A stretch of 64,000 nt of DNA from Raphanus sativus. Lineage: Eukaryota; Streptophyta; Magnoliopsida; Brassicales; Brassicaceae. The notes under the pieces were generated by a model. That model had not been told where the DNA came from. It saw only the letters and a program-made list of their open reading frames with translations, and did not search any database. Below, in pieces: positions 51,301 to 61,332 of the stretch. Numbering within the stretch: position 1 is the first letter of the stretch; each line of letters begins with the position of its first letter. Position numbers and translations under genes: made by a program. The stretch spans positions 49,645,265-49,709,264 of the forward strand of contig NC_079516.1 of assembly GCF_000801105.2 (NCBI RefSeq), written 5' to 3'.

Positions 51301-52050
51301 GGAAACGAAGCCAACCCAACAGACAACACAACAGTACAAGGTAAAGCAAACATCAATTAATAATATGCATCCTACACTAAGTATTTGCATCATATAGTAT
51401 GGAAATAACATTCGGCAGATGCAATGGCGTTTCCATAAACCAACGCTACCAAAACTATACTATATAGTAACATATTGTAGTATAGTAAGTGTATCTGTTT
51501 CCATATGTCTCAGTCGCTTATGGAAACCATAGCAAACCAACACACACGAGAACCCTAAATGCTGAATCAAAGAACACAGACAACGAAAAGAAAAACAACC
51601 CAAAAACACACACCCAAGAACCCTTAATACTATTCAGAGAACACAGAAAATTTCGGTACTCACCTCCACCGCCGCTGATATTCCCGTCCTCCTCAAATCG
51701 CTACACTGCGGACCAAAATTCACTCGTTAGTTTCGGAAACAGTTACTTCTGAAGCCGCCTCGCAATTAGATTTAAACAGTAGACTAAATTGCACAAGTTA
51801 ATCGAGTGATTGTACCTTGATTTAATCGCTCCTCCACTCTCTAATCGACCGAACCACCGTCAATCGCCACCGCTGCCGTAACCCTTACTTTCAGTTGCCG
51901 TAAACTTTTTCCGGCAAACACAGAGAAACTTTCTTTAGTTTTTTTTTGGTCTCGTGTAATGGTTTTGAATAAAAAACCGTTCAGTTTCCAAATCAACCGC
52001 TTTCGAGAAAATACTAGGCTGTGGGCCCACCAAAATTTCACGCGCAGGCC
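45303..52050. repeat. Copy 2 of the 6.75-kb near-identical direct repeat
   Basis: Restarts inside the minisatellite and repeats everything up to CGCGCAGGCC, where copy 1 stops at the gap. Copy 2 then continues into the unique right end of the MULE (52051-52161). This is what two overlapping, unmerged contigs would give. Confidence 0.95.
46610..50526 (-). CDS. MULE-encoded DUF1985 / Ulp1-like protein (copy 2)
   Basis: Exact structural copy of the gene at 39762-43678, shifted by 6848 bp: exons 50526-49618, 49550-49062, 48989-48840, 48623-48456, 48387-48250, 48107-47563, 47495-47411, 47347-46894, 46788-46610. The frame is open as well. The one coding difference I noticed is in exon 1: NIVTVQ in copy 1 and NILTVQ in copy 2. 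If the assembly is wrong here, this and copy 1 are the same gene or two alleles. Confidence 0.85.
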
Positions 52051-52341
52051 GGGCTAGATATGTAATAATACAGAATGTTATAGTCTGTATCGTAACCATT
52101 GCTATGCTATGGTTATAAAGTTTTTTTGTTCGTTTGTTATAGTTATGGGCTGCAATTTCCCTTTAATCAATGGTAGGGCATTTATACTATAGTTGCCCAA
52201 AAAAAAAAAAAAACTACTATTCGCCGCCGGGTTCTTCCATCTTCATCGTCGGAGTACTCTCACCGACTGAAACTTCCTAACTTCATCAATTCGCTTCGCT
52301 GAAAATCTAAGGGGCACAATCGAATTCACGATTCTGTGAAG

Positions 52342-52595
52342 GTAATTCTCGTTCTGTTGATCTCATTTGTAATCAGCGTACTGTTTTGTTTCTGGAAACC
52401 ATTCAAACACATGAAACTATGTTTGGTTAATTTTGATTAAAGTTGTTTGTTTTGGTAAATAAGACAAAAGCCTCTTTTAAAAAATCAGAACTTTAGTTTG
52501 TTGATACAGAACTCAAACTTGCCTGATGAACTGAAGGTTTTGATGAATTGGTTAAAGAGAGTTGCGGTAATATGTTCTGATGTTTGTTGCCTCAG
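52342..52595 (+). other. Probable leader intron of ORC2
   Basis: Leader sequence from about 52220 runs to GTGAAG|GTAATT at 52341/52342. It resumes after TTGCCTCAG at 52595, 40 bp upstream of the ATG. Splice sites are consensus; no transcript evidence. Confidence 0.6.
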
Positions 52596-52635
52596 GAGAC
52601 ACTTGGGCTAAGGTTTTGTTGTTTTCTTTACGACA

Positions 52636-54142
52636 ATGGAGGACATAGATAACATAGAGGAAGATGATTTTGGTTTCTCAAGAAACTACTTTCTGGCTAA
52701 AGAGTTGGGTGGTTCAAGCAAGCGGTCAGCGCGCAAGCTCTCTGATATTAACATTGTTGATGAGCAGGTGATTTTGGGTTATTGACTCCCTAATATATGT
52801 TTGCTGTGAAACATTTATTTTGTTTGACAAGTTGATTGTGTCTCAGGAGCTTAGAGAAACAGCGTTTAGTATTGAAACGAAGCATGAGAAAGAGATTTCT
52901 GAGCTTCTGAACGAGTACAAGACTATGTACCCTAAGTGGATCTTTGAGCTAAGGTTAGAAGGCTCCAGATGCTTCGCTTTTACTATAAAACGCTGATCTT
53001 AGAGAGGAACTAAAACCTGAATATCAACCAACTTAGGATCTGTTAGACTCCTGTGTTCCATCAAAGTCACCATCCTTTTGTGTGTTCTCATTTCATTTTG
53101 CTGATTCCAGGTGTGGCTTTGGCCTTCTAATGTACGGCTTTGGATCCAAAAAAGGTTTGATTGAAGACTTTGCTTCATCTTCTTTGACTGAGTATTCTGT
53201 TGTTGTCATCAATGGCTACCTCCCTTCAGTAAATTTAAAACAGGTACTCTTTTGTCAGCTACATGTAGCTATTAGTTCTCTGACTATCTGGCTGTAAAGA
53301 AAATGGTTTTAAGAATAACAAAATCATCTCTGGTTTGCAAATTCAGGTTCTTTTAGCAATTGCTGAACTTCTGTCCGAGATGTTGAAATCTAGAAGAAAG
53401 AGTTCTGGGAGCTCATCTAAAGGTCAAGAAACATTCCCTTCACGCTCCATTGATGACATACTTTCCTTTCTACATGGCTCACAGTCCGAAGACAAAGACT
53501 GCTTCATATGCCTTGTTGTTCATAACATTGACGGCCCTGCTCTAAGGGATCCTGAATCACAGCAAACTCTCGCCCACCTTGCTTCCTTCTCGCACATACG
53601 CATTATTGCCTCCATTGACCATGTCAACGCTCCATTATGTAAGTAATATTCTTCTTCTACCTGTTTTGTGATGCTTCTTTGTCCTGAGGTTATGTTTCTC
53701 TGTACTCATTGCAGTGTGGGACAAGAAAATGGTGCACAAACAGTTTAACTGGCTATGGCACCACGTTCCAACATTCGCACCATACAAGGTCGAAGGCGTG
53801 TTCTTCCCATTGGTTCTTGCACAGGGAAGCACGGCCCAAACCGCCAAAACAGCGGCCATTGTCTTACAGAGTTTAACACCAAACGCTCAGAACGTCTTCA
53901 AGATTCTCGCTGACTACCAACTTGCTCACCCGGACGAAGACGGTATGCCCACTGAAGATCTTTATTCAGCCTCACGTGAACGCTTCTTTGTGAGCAGTCA
54001 AGTGACTCTCAACTCTCATCTCACGGAGTTTAAAGATCACGAGCTGGTTAAGACCAAGAGAAACTCCGATGGACAAGAGTGTTTGAACATACCTCTCTCT
54101 CCGGATGCACTTCGACAGCTCTTGCTTGATCTCAGTCAGTAG
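52636..54142 (+). CDS. ORC2: Origin recognition complex subunit 2
   Basis: Five exons: 52636-52767, 52847-52953, 53111-53243, 53347-53638, 53715-54142 (1092 nt, 363 aa, same length as I recall for Arabidopsis ORC2, At2g37560). ORC2 is a core subunit of the six-protein complex that marks replication origins and loads MCM helicase with CDC6 and CDT1. Recognisable ORC2 blocks are [69 protein letters not shown] and the winged-helix C-terminus. The protein is short because plant ORC2 lacks the long basic N-terminal region of animal ORC2. The MULE ends 475 bp upstream of the ATG and about 60 bp upstream of the presumed leader, so the promoter has been rebuilt by the insertion. Confidence 0.96.
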
Positions 54143-54921
54143 CCTCAGTTGTATCAAATTGTCTGTGATATGATTTATCTTTTTGCTTGAACGATGAGTG
54201 TAATGTGTTACACATTTGATTGAAAGTTATAATCAGCACTCAAAATCTATACAGTTACATTCTGAGACCACAACAACTTTTCTTTGTACAAACTAGTTCT
54301 AGGCACATTTATCTGGAACACAAGAACTGAACTGAAAAAAGAGGTTGGTTCGGGTCTCTGTACTATAGATATTTAAGCATATTTATACATTTATAACCAA
54401 AAAAAAAACTAAAACTGGAACCAAATTGATAATCGAAAATTTTATGATATAATTAATATAGTTATAATTGTTATTTATATTTAGTTTTTGAAAAAAATCA
54501 AATGTTTTAAAATACTATTTATAAACCAAATATCTGAATATTTTTCTTCCATAATATATAAATTACATAAATTATTTAATATTTTTTATCTGAATAAATA
54601 ATGCTGAACTGAATCTAAACTAAACCTGAATAATTGTTCAATATTGGCCAGTTTTTCCCGGAATTGAATCAAAAAAATGAAATAACCAAATCGAAAATTG
54701 AAATAACAAAACCGATACCCGAAATTCCAAGGCCTAGAACAGCCCCAACTTCAATCTAAGGCTAATACACAAGATTCCAATGTGTTGAAGTTGAATAATC
54801 TCATTTAAAACAGTGAAAACGTCTATATATTATCAAATGGCAAACATGAATGACATATGATGACTCCTATAAGCTTTCTACATAACGAGAACACTGTGTA
54901 ACAGAGAACGTCTCTCTCTTT
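54143..54921. other. Convergent 3' region of ORC2 and SLT1
   Basis: AT-rich spacer with both 3' UTRs. The stretch 54400-54720 is full of short AT repeats and ends in a phrase typical of degenerate plant repeats (…CCGATACCCGAAATTCC). No gene seen. Confidence 0.4.
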
Positions 54922-56442
54922 TTATGTCAACATAAGATCGTTTCCTCCAAGGTGTGGACGTAGACACACCCTCACCTCATGCTCTTCCGGACCAGCTCTC
55001 AGTTTCGGGACAAGTATCTCAAGAACCGATCCCGGTCCATCGTAATACGCCTCGATATTCGCGTCTTCAGGGATACGTGTCGATAACGGGACCTCTCTCA
55101 CAAACTCCCCCGGTGGGCAATGCTCGGAGTTCGGATCAGTCAGCTTGAACGTCCTGTCGTGTCTCTTGATGAAAGGCACGCGCGACGTGCTGACGCACGA
55201 GACTTTTATGATACCGTGCGTGAGAGTGTTCCTCCACGAGACCTTCACGCTGTTCAGATCCACGAAAGGAAGTGTTATTATGATCAAGTAGCCTTCCTCG
55301 TCCTCGTATATGGTCTTCGCAGCAGTAACAGGCCCGTGCACGTTCTTCATGGCTCCGGTAAACTCATTAGACCAGTTCGGTGGCTCGTTCTGGTGGACTT
55401 CTACAACAGCAGGCGGGTTCACGGTTAAGCAACACTCTTCTTCGTGGATCCCGTTAGAGAACATGTCCTTCCTCTTCTTGTGTTGGCTAGAGGGAGACAG
55501 ATCGTTCGCTTCACCATTCGACGGTTGAGTCGAGAGATTGAGTCCAGAGCCATTAAGCAGCTTCTTAGAGTTGTTGTTCTTCAACGTAGCAGGCGGTGGA
55601 GGATGCCTCTCGAGCTCAAAGTCAGTGTTGGGAAGGTTCCTCCAGGAGCCAAAGTCGCTAGCTTCAGGAGGGATCGCGAAGTTCAAGTCCCTCCCGGTCA
55701 GCTCCATCCACCTCTTCCTCTCTTCCTCGTCGAGACAAGCGAGGTTCGGAGAAGGAACAAGCTCGATCCCATGAACACACTGAGGATTCGAAAGCCCTCT
55801 GTAATGCTTCCTCTGCATCCTATGAGACCTAACGAACCCTTTCTCAACGCTAAACGGAAACAAACGATCCCCTTGCCTCGAGTGCCCGTTCATGTAGCTT
55901 CTCAACTGCATCTTCCCGAGAGCGTTCTCGGGCCTCTCCTTGAACACCCACATGTACATATTCTCCATATCGTGCTGGACTAAAAACACATCGAGCTTGA
56001 GATCCGTTTTGTCGAAACCAGACAGCCCGTTGCTGTCTCTGACGATCTTGGCTTTCGACTTGTCGTTCAGAGCGGGCTTGAAGTAGAAACTGAAGAAGAC
56101 CCAAGCTCCCCAGACGCTGTCCACACGCTTAGCGCATTTCCGACCGATTTTGGGGACAACGCTCATGTAATTCTCGGTCTCGTAGGCTTGGGAGCCTAAC
56201 CCGACATCGAGAATGTCGCAGGAATCGAGGTTCCAAGGCTGAGGAGGAGGGCTTCGCTCGGCGGAGAGAGGTAGGTTGATGTCGGGAGGACCGGAGAGGA
56301 TGAGAGATTGGCGGTTGTTGTTGTTGTTGTTGTTCATCTCCAAATCGAGCTCCTCGTGAGAGGAAGCGCTTGAATCCATTGATAGAAGAGTCGAAGGGTG
56401 GTGATTCTCCATTGATAAGACGTTAATCCAGGAATCTACCAT
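54922..56442 (-). CDS. SLT1: SLT1-like protein (sodium/lithium tolerant 1), HSP20-like domain
   Basis: Single exon, 506 aa. Orthologue of At2g37570 by sequence and position. SLT1 was described as a plant protein that raises Na+/Li+ tolerance when its C-terminal part is expressed in yeast lacking calcineurin. The N-terminus carries an Asn run encoded by AAC repeats (about residue 37), followed by SGPPDINLPLSAERSPPPQP. The central conserved part contains DILDVGLGSQAYETENYM, WGAWVFFSFYFKPAL and MWVFKERPENALGKMQLRS. The C-terminal 130 residues form an alpha-crystallin/p23-like fold (YEDEEGYLIIITLPFVDLNS, VSWRNTLTHGIIKVSC). Two starts are possible: the first Met at 56442 (MVDSWINVLS…) or Met11 at 56412 (MENHHPST), which from memory matches the Arabidopsis start better. 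Overlapping ORFs on the plus strand are shadows of this GC-rich exon. Confidence 0.93.
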   Translation of the reverse strand: MVDSWINVLSMENHHPSTLLSMDSSASSHEELDLEMNNNNNNNRQSLILSGPPDINLPLSAERSPPPQPWNLDSCDILDVGLGSQAYETENYMSVVPKIGRKCAKRVDSVWGAWVFFSFYFKPALNDKSKAKIVRDSNGLSGFDKTDLKLDVFLVQHDMENMYMWVFKERPENALGKMQLRSYMNGHSRQGDRLFPFSVEKGFVRSHRMQRKHYRGLSNPQCVHGIELVPSPNLACLDEEERKRWMELTGRDLNFAIPPEASDFGSWRNLPNTDFELERHPPPPATLKNNNSKKLLNGSGLNLSTQPSNGEANDLSPSSQHKKRKDMFSNGIHEEECCLTVNPPAVVEVHQNEPPNWSNEFTGAMKNVHGPVTAAKTIYEDEEGYLIIITLPFVDLNSVKVSWRNTLTHGIIKVSCVSTSRVPFIKRHDRTFKLTDPNSEHCPPGEFVREVPLSTRIPEDANIEAYYDGPGSVLEILVPKLRAGPEEHEVRVCLRPHLGGNDLMLT

Positions 56443-56579
56443 TGACCCTCATCTCCAAATAGTGATCTTCTCTTAAAGGTATGAACTTTGAAACCCCTAA
56501 CAACAGAAAGTTCCTTGCTTTACCCACAAGATTGAAACTTGAAGGAGGATGTGAGATCGGATTGAGTCTTACACAGGGG

Positions 56580-56606
56580 GGAGAGAGAGAGAGAGAGAGA
56601 GAGAGA
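56580..56606. repeat. (GA)n microsatellite in the SLT1 leader/promoter
   Basis: Uninterrupted GA repeat on plus ((CT)n in the SLT1 leader), about 140 bp upstream of the SLT1 ATG. CT/GA tracts are common in plant 5' leaders. Confidence 0.95.
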
Positions 56607-57626
56607 AAGTAAACTCGTTTGTGAAGATAAAACAGAAGAAGCTAAGATGGAATCGTCATCATCGTTACTCTTTTTTGTGGTATTGACCCCAACACAACAA
56701 CAACAAATCTTACTCTTCTTCTTCTTCCTCTAGAGAGAGAAGTAAACGCCTGCCCTGGATGAAACCGTGGAAAGGTTCTGCCGTTACTTAACGGTGACGT
56801 TTAATGTTATTTTATTTTATTGGCTGCTTGTTTACACACCGTCAAATAGGTTCCTTTTTTTGTTTTTGCGCGTTAATTTGTACTTGATGTGGCCTAAGCC
56901 TCATATCTTTGCGGGCTTAGTCTCTATTAATCCACCTGTGAAAGCTCAATTCACTGGCCCGTTAGCATACGACCCAAAACCCGAAGTTTTTTGGTGGCAC
57001 CGACAACCACCTACATTTTTTGTTCATTATGTGATGATAATAACATGTCTTACCTGTCGGAATGATCCGGTCTGGTAATGAGAATCGCAGCGGTGGCGGT
57101 AACCGCCGAGTTTCGGCGACCAATAGTGACAACTGGCGGCAAGGTCTACCTGCTTCTTCTATTCTAGCTTAGCTTAGTTTGATTTTTCTTTTTTGAATTT
57201 TTGTGATTTATTTATGATTTTTGAATAGTTATTGTAACTGTAAACAAATCATGTCAATCCGAAAAACATACGTTTAATTCTTTTTTTTTTTGATGTAATT
57301 TTCTTTGGTTGCTTCGTAACTCCGTGACCGTGAGCCAATAGTGAGGGTGTCCTGACGTTGACTCTCCACAAGCAAGCTCATCCAACGGTGTATAAAAATC
57401 CCATAAGAAATCATACGGTTTACATTCCAATCACAATCTTCTAACTAAAACGACAACGTTTAACGATCACAAAACGTTTTTAAATAATTAAAAACACACC
57501 AAACTCTCTCGTCGTCGTCTTCTTCTTCTTCCCGGCCTTTACCTTGTCTCCAGACTCTCCACCACCACCGTCGAGTTCAGATCTGACTTCTCCCATGTCC
57601 CGAAGAATCGTAAAGTCCTCACGATC

Positions 57627-59436
57627 ATGAAAAGATCTCACATCTCCTCTCCTCGCTCTTACTTCCGCCCAGCGATCTCATTCCTCGGCGTCATCCTCCT
57701 GTTCCTTCTCGGTCTAACACTAACCTCTCAAAAACCATCCGGTTCAACCCCGAACCGAATCCTAACCGGTAAACCCAACATCCCCAGGCTCGCTTACTTG
57801 GTCACGGGGACTAAAGGAGATGTCAAACGGGTGAAGCGTCTCCTCAGGGCGATACACCACCCGAGAAACCACTATCTTGTGCATCTTGATCTTCAAGCTT
57901 CCGACGAGGAGAGGATGGATCTCGCGAAGTTCGTGAGGTCGGAGAAGGAGAAGATGAGGAACGTTATGGTGATGGGTTTGGCTGACTTGGTGACGGAGAA
58001 AGGTCCGACTGTGTTGGCTAGCACGCTCCACGGTGTTGCGATTCTGTTGAAGAAGGCTGAGGATTGGGATTGGTTTATTAATCTTGGCTCATCTGATTAT
58101 CCTCTCATGACTCAAGACGGTACAACTTTTTTTACTCAAAATCTTAAACCGGTTTTATTGTAATTGATTGGCTTAAACCGGTTTTAATTAGTTCATGAAT
58201 TTCGTTTATGGTGTGGTTGGTTCTCTTCTGGACAAATTTTGAATTATTGGTGTTTTGTTATCCAACATCAAATGAATATGAGCTTAGGATTCGGTTTATG
58301 TATTTGATTGGGTCATGTGCGTTGGGTTGAACCGGTTTTCTTGATTCATGAATCTAATATATGGTGTGGGTGTAGACTATATATGCTTTTGATTGTCCTA
58401 GACAAGAATTAGGGAGACATGTCTTAGATTTGCTTATGTGTATTTGACTTTGACTAAGCCTTTTGAGACACTGGACTTTAGTGTAAAACATAAGTGTGTG
58501 TCTGAAATGTTTTGTCTTGGCTTAGACTTATACATTCTTGTTTTACAGTTCAGTGAATCTGATTGTACTTTTGGTTGTATTTTGTCGGTTTTTCAGATAT
58601 TTTGCATATCTTCTCATACTTGCCTCGTTACCTGAACTTCATTGAGCACACAAGCAACATCGGTTGGAAAGAGTGAGGATGCTGTTATTATGTATACATT
58701 ACCTGGAATGTTTTCTCTGTTTTTATATTCAGAAACAGATCATTTTGTGTCAACAATTTTTTTAATTGTAAATTTTTTTGCAGGAGTCAAAGAGCAAGAC
58801 CTATCATTATCGACCCTGGCTTTTACCATTCGAAGAAATCTGGTGTATTTTGGGCTAAAGAACGAAGATCATTGCCTGCTTCCTTCAAACTTTTCATGGG
58901 TAAAAAAACATAACACTTTAATCTCACTGCCTGTTCCGTTCTTATTCTAAGTAATATGATTTCTGTTTCTAACAGGGTCAACAAGTGTAGCTCTAACAAG
59001 ACCCTTCCTCGAGTTCTGCATCTGGGGATGGGACAACCTCCCAAGAACGCTGTTAATGTACTACACGAACTTCCTTTTATCATCAGAAGGCTATTTTCAG
59101 ACGGTTGTGTGCAACAACAAAGATTATCAGAACACAACTGTTAACCATGACTTGCACTACACGCACTGGGATACGGTTCTCCAACAGCGAGCCCTGAATC
59201 TAACGGTTGAGGATTTTCATGACATGGTCCAAAGCGGGGCGCCATTTGCAAGGGAGTTTCGAGAGGGTGATCTCGTACTTGATAAGATTGACGCCGAGCT
59301 GCTTGGTCAAACCGATGGTGGATCGGGGTTGAAGACTCCGGAGATTGTTAAACCCACGGTGAGTTCTAAGAGGCTTGAGAAGCTCATGGTTAAGCTTCTT
59401 GATCATGAGAACTTCAGGGCTAAGCAATGTAAATAG
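57627..59436 (+). CDS. GLCAT14C: Beta-glucuronosyltransferase GlcAT14C-like (GT14, Core-2/I-branching family)
   Basis: Four exons: 57627-58119, 58597-58672, 58784-58899, 58976-59436 (1146 nt, 381 aa). Type II membrane topology: short cytosolic start, one signal-anchor (AISFLGVILLFLLGLTL, about residues 14-33), then a luminal catalytic domain. GT14 blocks are PRLAYLVTGTKGDVKRVKRL, WDWFINLGSSDYPLMTQDD, the LPRYLNFIEHTSNIGW segment, RPIIIDPGFY, GSTSVALTRPFLEFCIWGWD and YFQTVVCNN. The family adds glucuronic acid to type II arabinogalactan side chains in the Golgi; the Arabidopsis orthologue is At2g37585. The CT-rich leader (57510-57620) gives a plausible start. A long intron 1 (58120-58596) separates the signal-anchor exon from the rest. 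Frame intact. Confidence 0.93.
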
Positions 59437-61332
59437 TTTTTTTTTTTTACTTTCTCTTGGTTATTGATTTTTTTTCTTTCAATCATTGATTTTCCATGGG
59501 AAGTTTCTTTGGCCTTTGTAATATATTACTTATATGTTAATCTCATCAACTTATAATTGAATTATCAAAAAGTTTTTAGCAGATTAGCTCTGATTAGCTG
59601 CAAGATGACAAAATATAGAAAATCAAATATGCGGAAAGAAATAAAAAGAAAAGTATTGTAAACTTGCAGAATTATTGCATATAGAAAAAAAAAACTGAAT
59701 TGGTAAAAATCTTAGAATCGCATAGTGATTCTGATTTCATCCTGAGATTACAAAATCAAAGCCATTAATTAAGTTATTTGTCAAATTTAACATAAAACTC
59801 TAAAGTCTAAGCCACTCTATTTTGCATTGTCTTTTGTTGTTACATATTGCAAAGTTACAAAAACGTAGAAAACTATGATTACAAAATAAAAGCCATTAAT
59901 TGAACTATTGGTCTTTTTCTATTTTACCTAAAATAAGCGTCATATTTGTCTGTTTTACATTTGATCAAATTGGTTTAAAACCAAAATAATTTTCTTTAGA
60001 CAATTACCTCAGATTGGTATAACCAAATAGTTTCTTTGTGACCGTTCAGATTGGTAGTGCTGCGAAATGACAAAATAGTAGAAATAAAATACTATAAATC
60101 TATCAAAGTTTGCGAGGAATGTTTTTGCAGAATGTTAAGTATATAAAACTTGGAAAAGAAACATTGGAAAATGAACCGAAGGTCCAGACTTCAACGCATA
60201 GGGAGACGGAGAGAGTAAGAGTCACGCTGTTCGAGGGAGCGTGAAGAGCAATCACATCTACCAGAGAGATATTGCCATGCAGAGAAAAAAAAATCAAAGC
60301 TAAGAAAGAAGAGAGAGGGAACATGATGGACCGGTCACGATGCTTCGACTGTCTTCCAACGACCAAAGCACCCATTTTACTCACTTTTCCTAATTCCAAT
60401 CTCTTTGATCTTCTTTTCTGTTTTCAAATAATTATGTTAAATCATTATATGATCAACGATCCTATTAACAATCATTATGTAACACCTCGAAGTTCGGTCT
60501 ACATAACACCTTTGTCTCCTAAATTCACTCCATATATTCTACTCGGATCAATCTAGACAGAAATAACTATATAAGCACTCTTACCGAGAGATACTTCGCT
60601 CTTTAAGTTGAATCAATCTATACCAAAAAAACACCTTATAGTCATTATTTTAAGGGACAAGGGTTAACTTTACAATTTTACATAGGGACAGCATCCAATT
60701 CGATTACATCGTTGTCTTTGAATGTGTCAAAATAGACTTTTAGTTATCATGGATTTATGACGACAATTTCTATGAGCATTAGTCAAATAATAACGAGTCA
60801 TACAGCAAGAATATACTTCTATTTATAACATGACAAGTAAACATTAGTCAAATAATAACGAGTTATAAATGTGTGGATCTATGAAGCGGGACCATCACAA
60901 AGTAAAAAAATGCATGAAAGCAAATGTACTAAATATATATTTGTGTATGAAACTATTGATAAGAAATTTAAGCCCTAACTAAAGCAAGAAAACAAAAAGA
61001 ATCATGTCAGTCCCACCCCATATGGGACACAAACCCTAATAATTACATATATGCCAATTATTTTCCTATTACCCCCACACAAAATATTGTATACACATGC
61101 ATATATATATTGACATAAATATATATAAAGGTTCGTACCCACTTTAATTTTAGCCATCTTCATTCTCACACTCAACCGTCTCTTCTTTCCCTTCATTCTC
61201 TTTGTTTTTTTTTCCTTTGATCTGATTCCTCTACTAGATCTAGTTCCAATATCACCCACCAAGAAAAAAAGAAAGAAGAATATAACTTTACTTTAAGAAT
61301 TTTGAAGAATAAAATCAAAAGAGAGCATAACC
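59437..61332. other. Gene-free region between GlcAT14C and DOF2.4
   Basis: AT-rich, no convincing ORF. The right part (about 61050-61330) should be the DOF promoter and leader (TATATATAAAGG near 61118-61131). Confidence 0.45.
60777..60863. repeat. 22-bp direct repeat flanking a 43-nt segment
   Basis: CATTAGTCAAATAATAACGA plus GT occurs at 60777-60798 and 60842-60863, separated by 43 nt of AT-rich sequence without obvious inverted ends. Confidence 0.8.

Larger units (their letters stand above)
28864..52170. mobile_element. Autonomous Mutator-like element (VANDAL/Kaonashi-like) with transposase and Ulp1-like gene
   Basis: The element (28873-52161) is bounded by the 9-bp direct repeat TTTAATCAA (28864-28872 and 52162-52170), the TSD length of Mutator elements. 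Termini are GGGGGAATTTGC at the left and GGGAAATTGC (reverse complement) at the right, and inversion fades beyond about 12 bp, as in non-TIR MULEs. It carries a plus-strand MuDR transposase (29218-32940). A telomere-like minisatellite follows (about 33300-39330). A minus-strand DUF1985/Ulp1 gene (39762-43678) is repeated at 46610-50526 after an N gap. Both gene types have open frames after splicing. Apparent size is 23.3 kb; if the gap-flanked repeat is an assembly artefact the true size is about 16.4 kb. Confidence 0.9.

Noticed and set aside
38454..52050. A genuine tandem duplication of the Ulp1-like gene
   Set aside because: The copies flank an N gap and have the layout of unmerged overlapping contigs; kept as two features but treated as probably one locus.
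54954..56104. Long plus-strand ORFs (up to 179 aa) opposite SLT1
   Set aside because: They are antisense shadows of a GC-rich coding exon with no similarity to known proteins.
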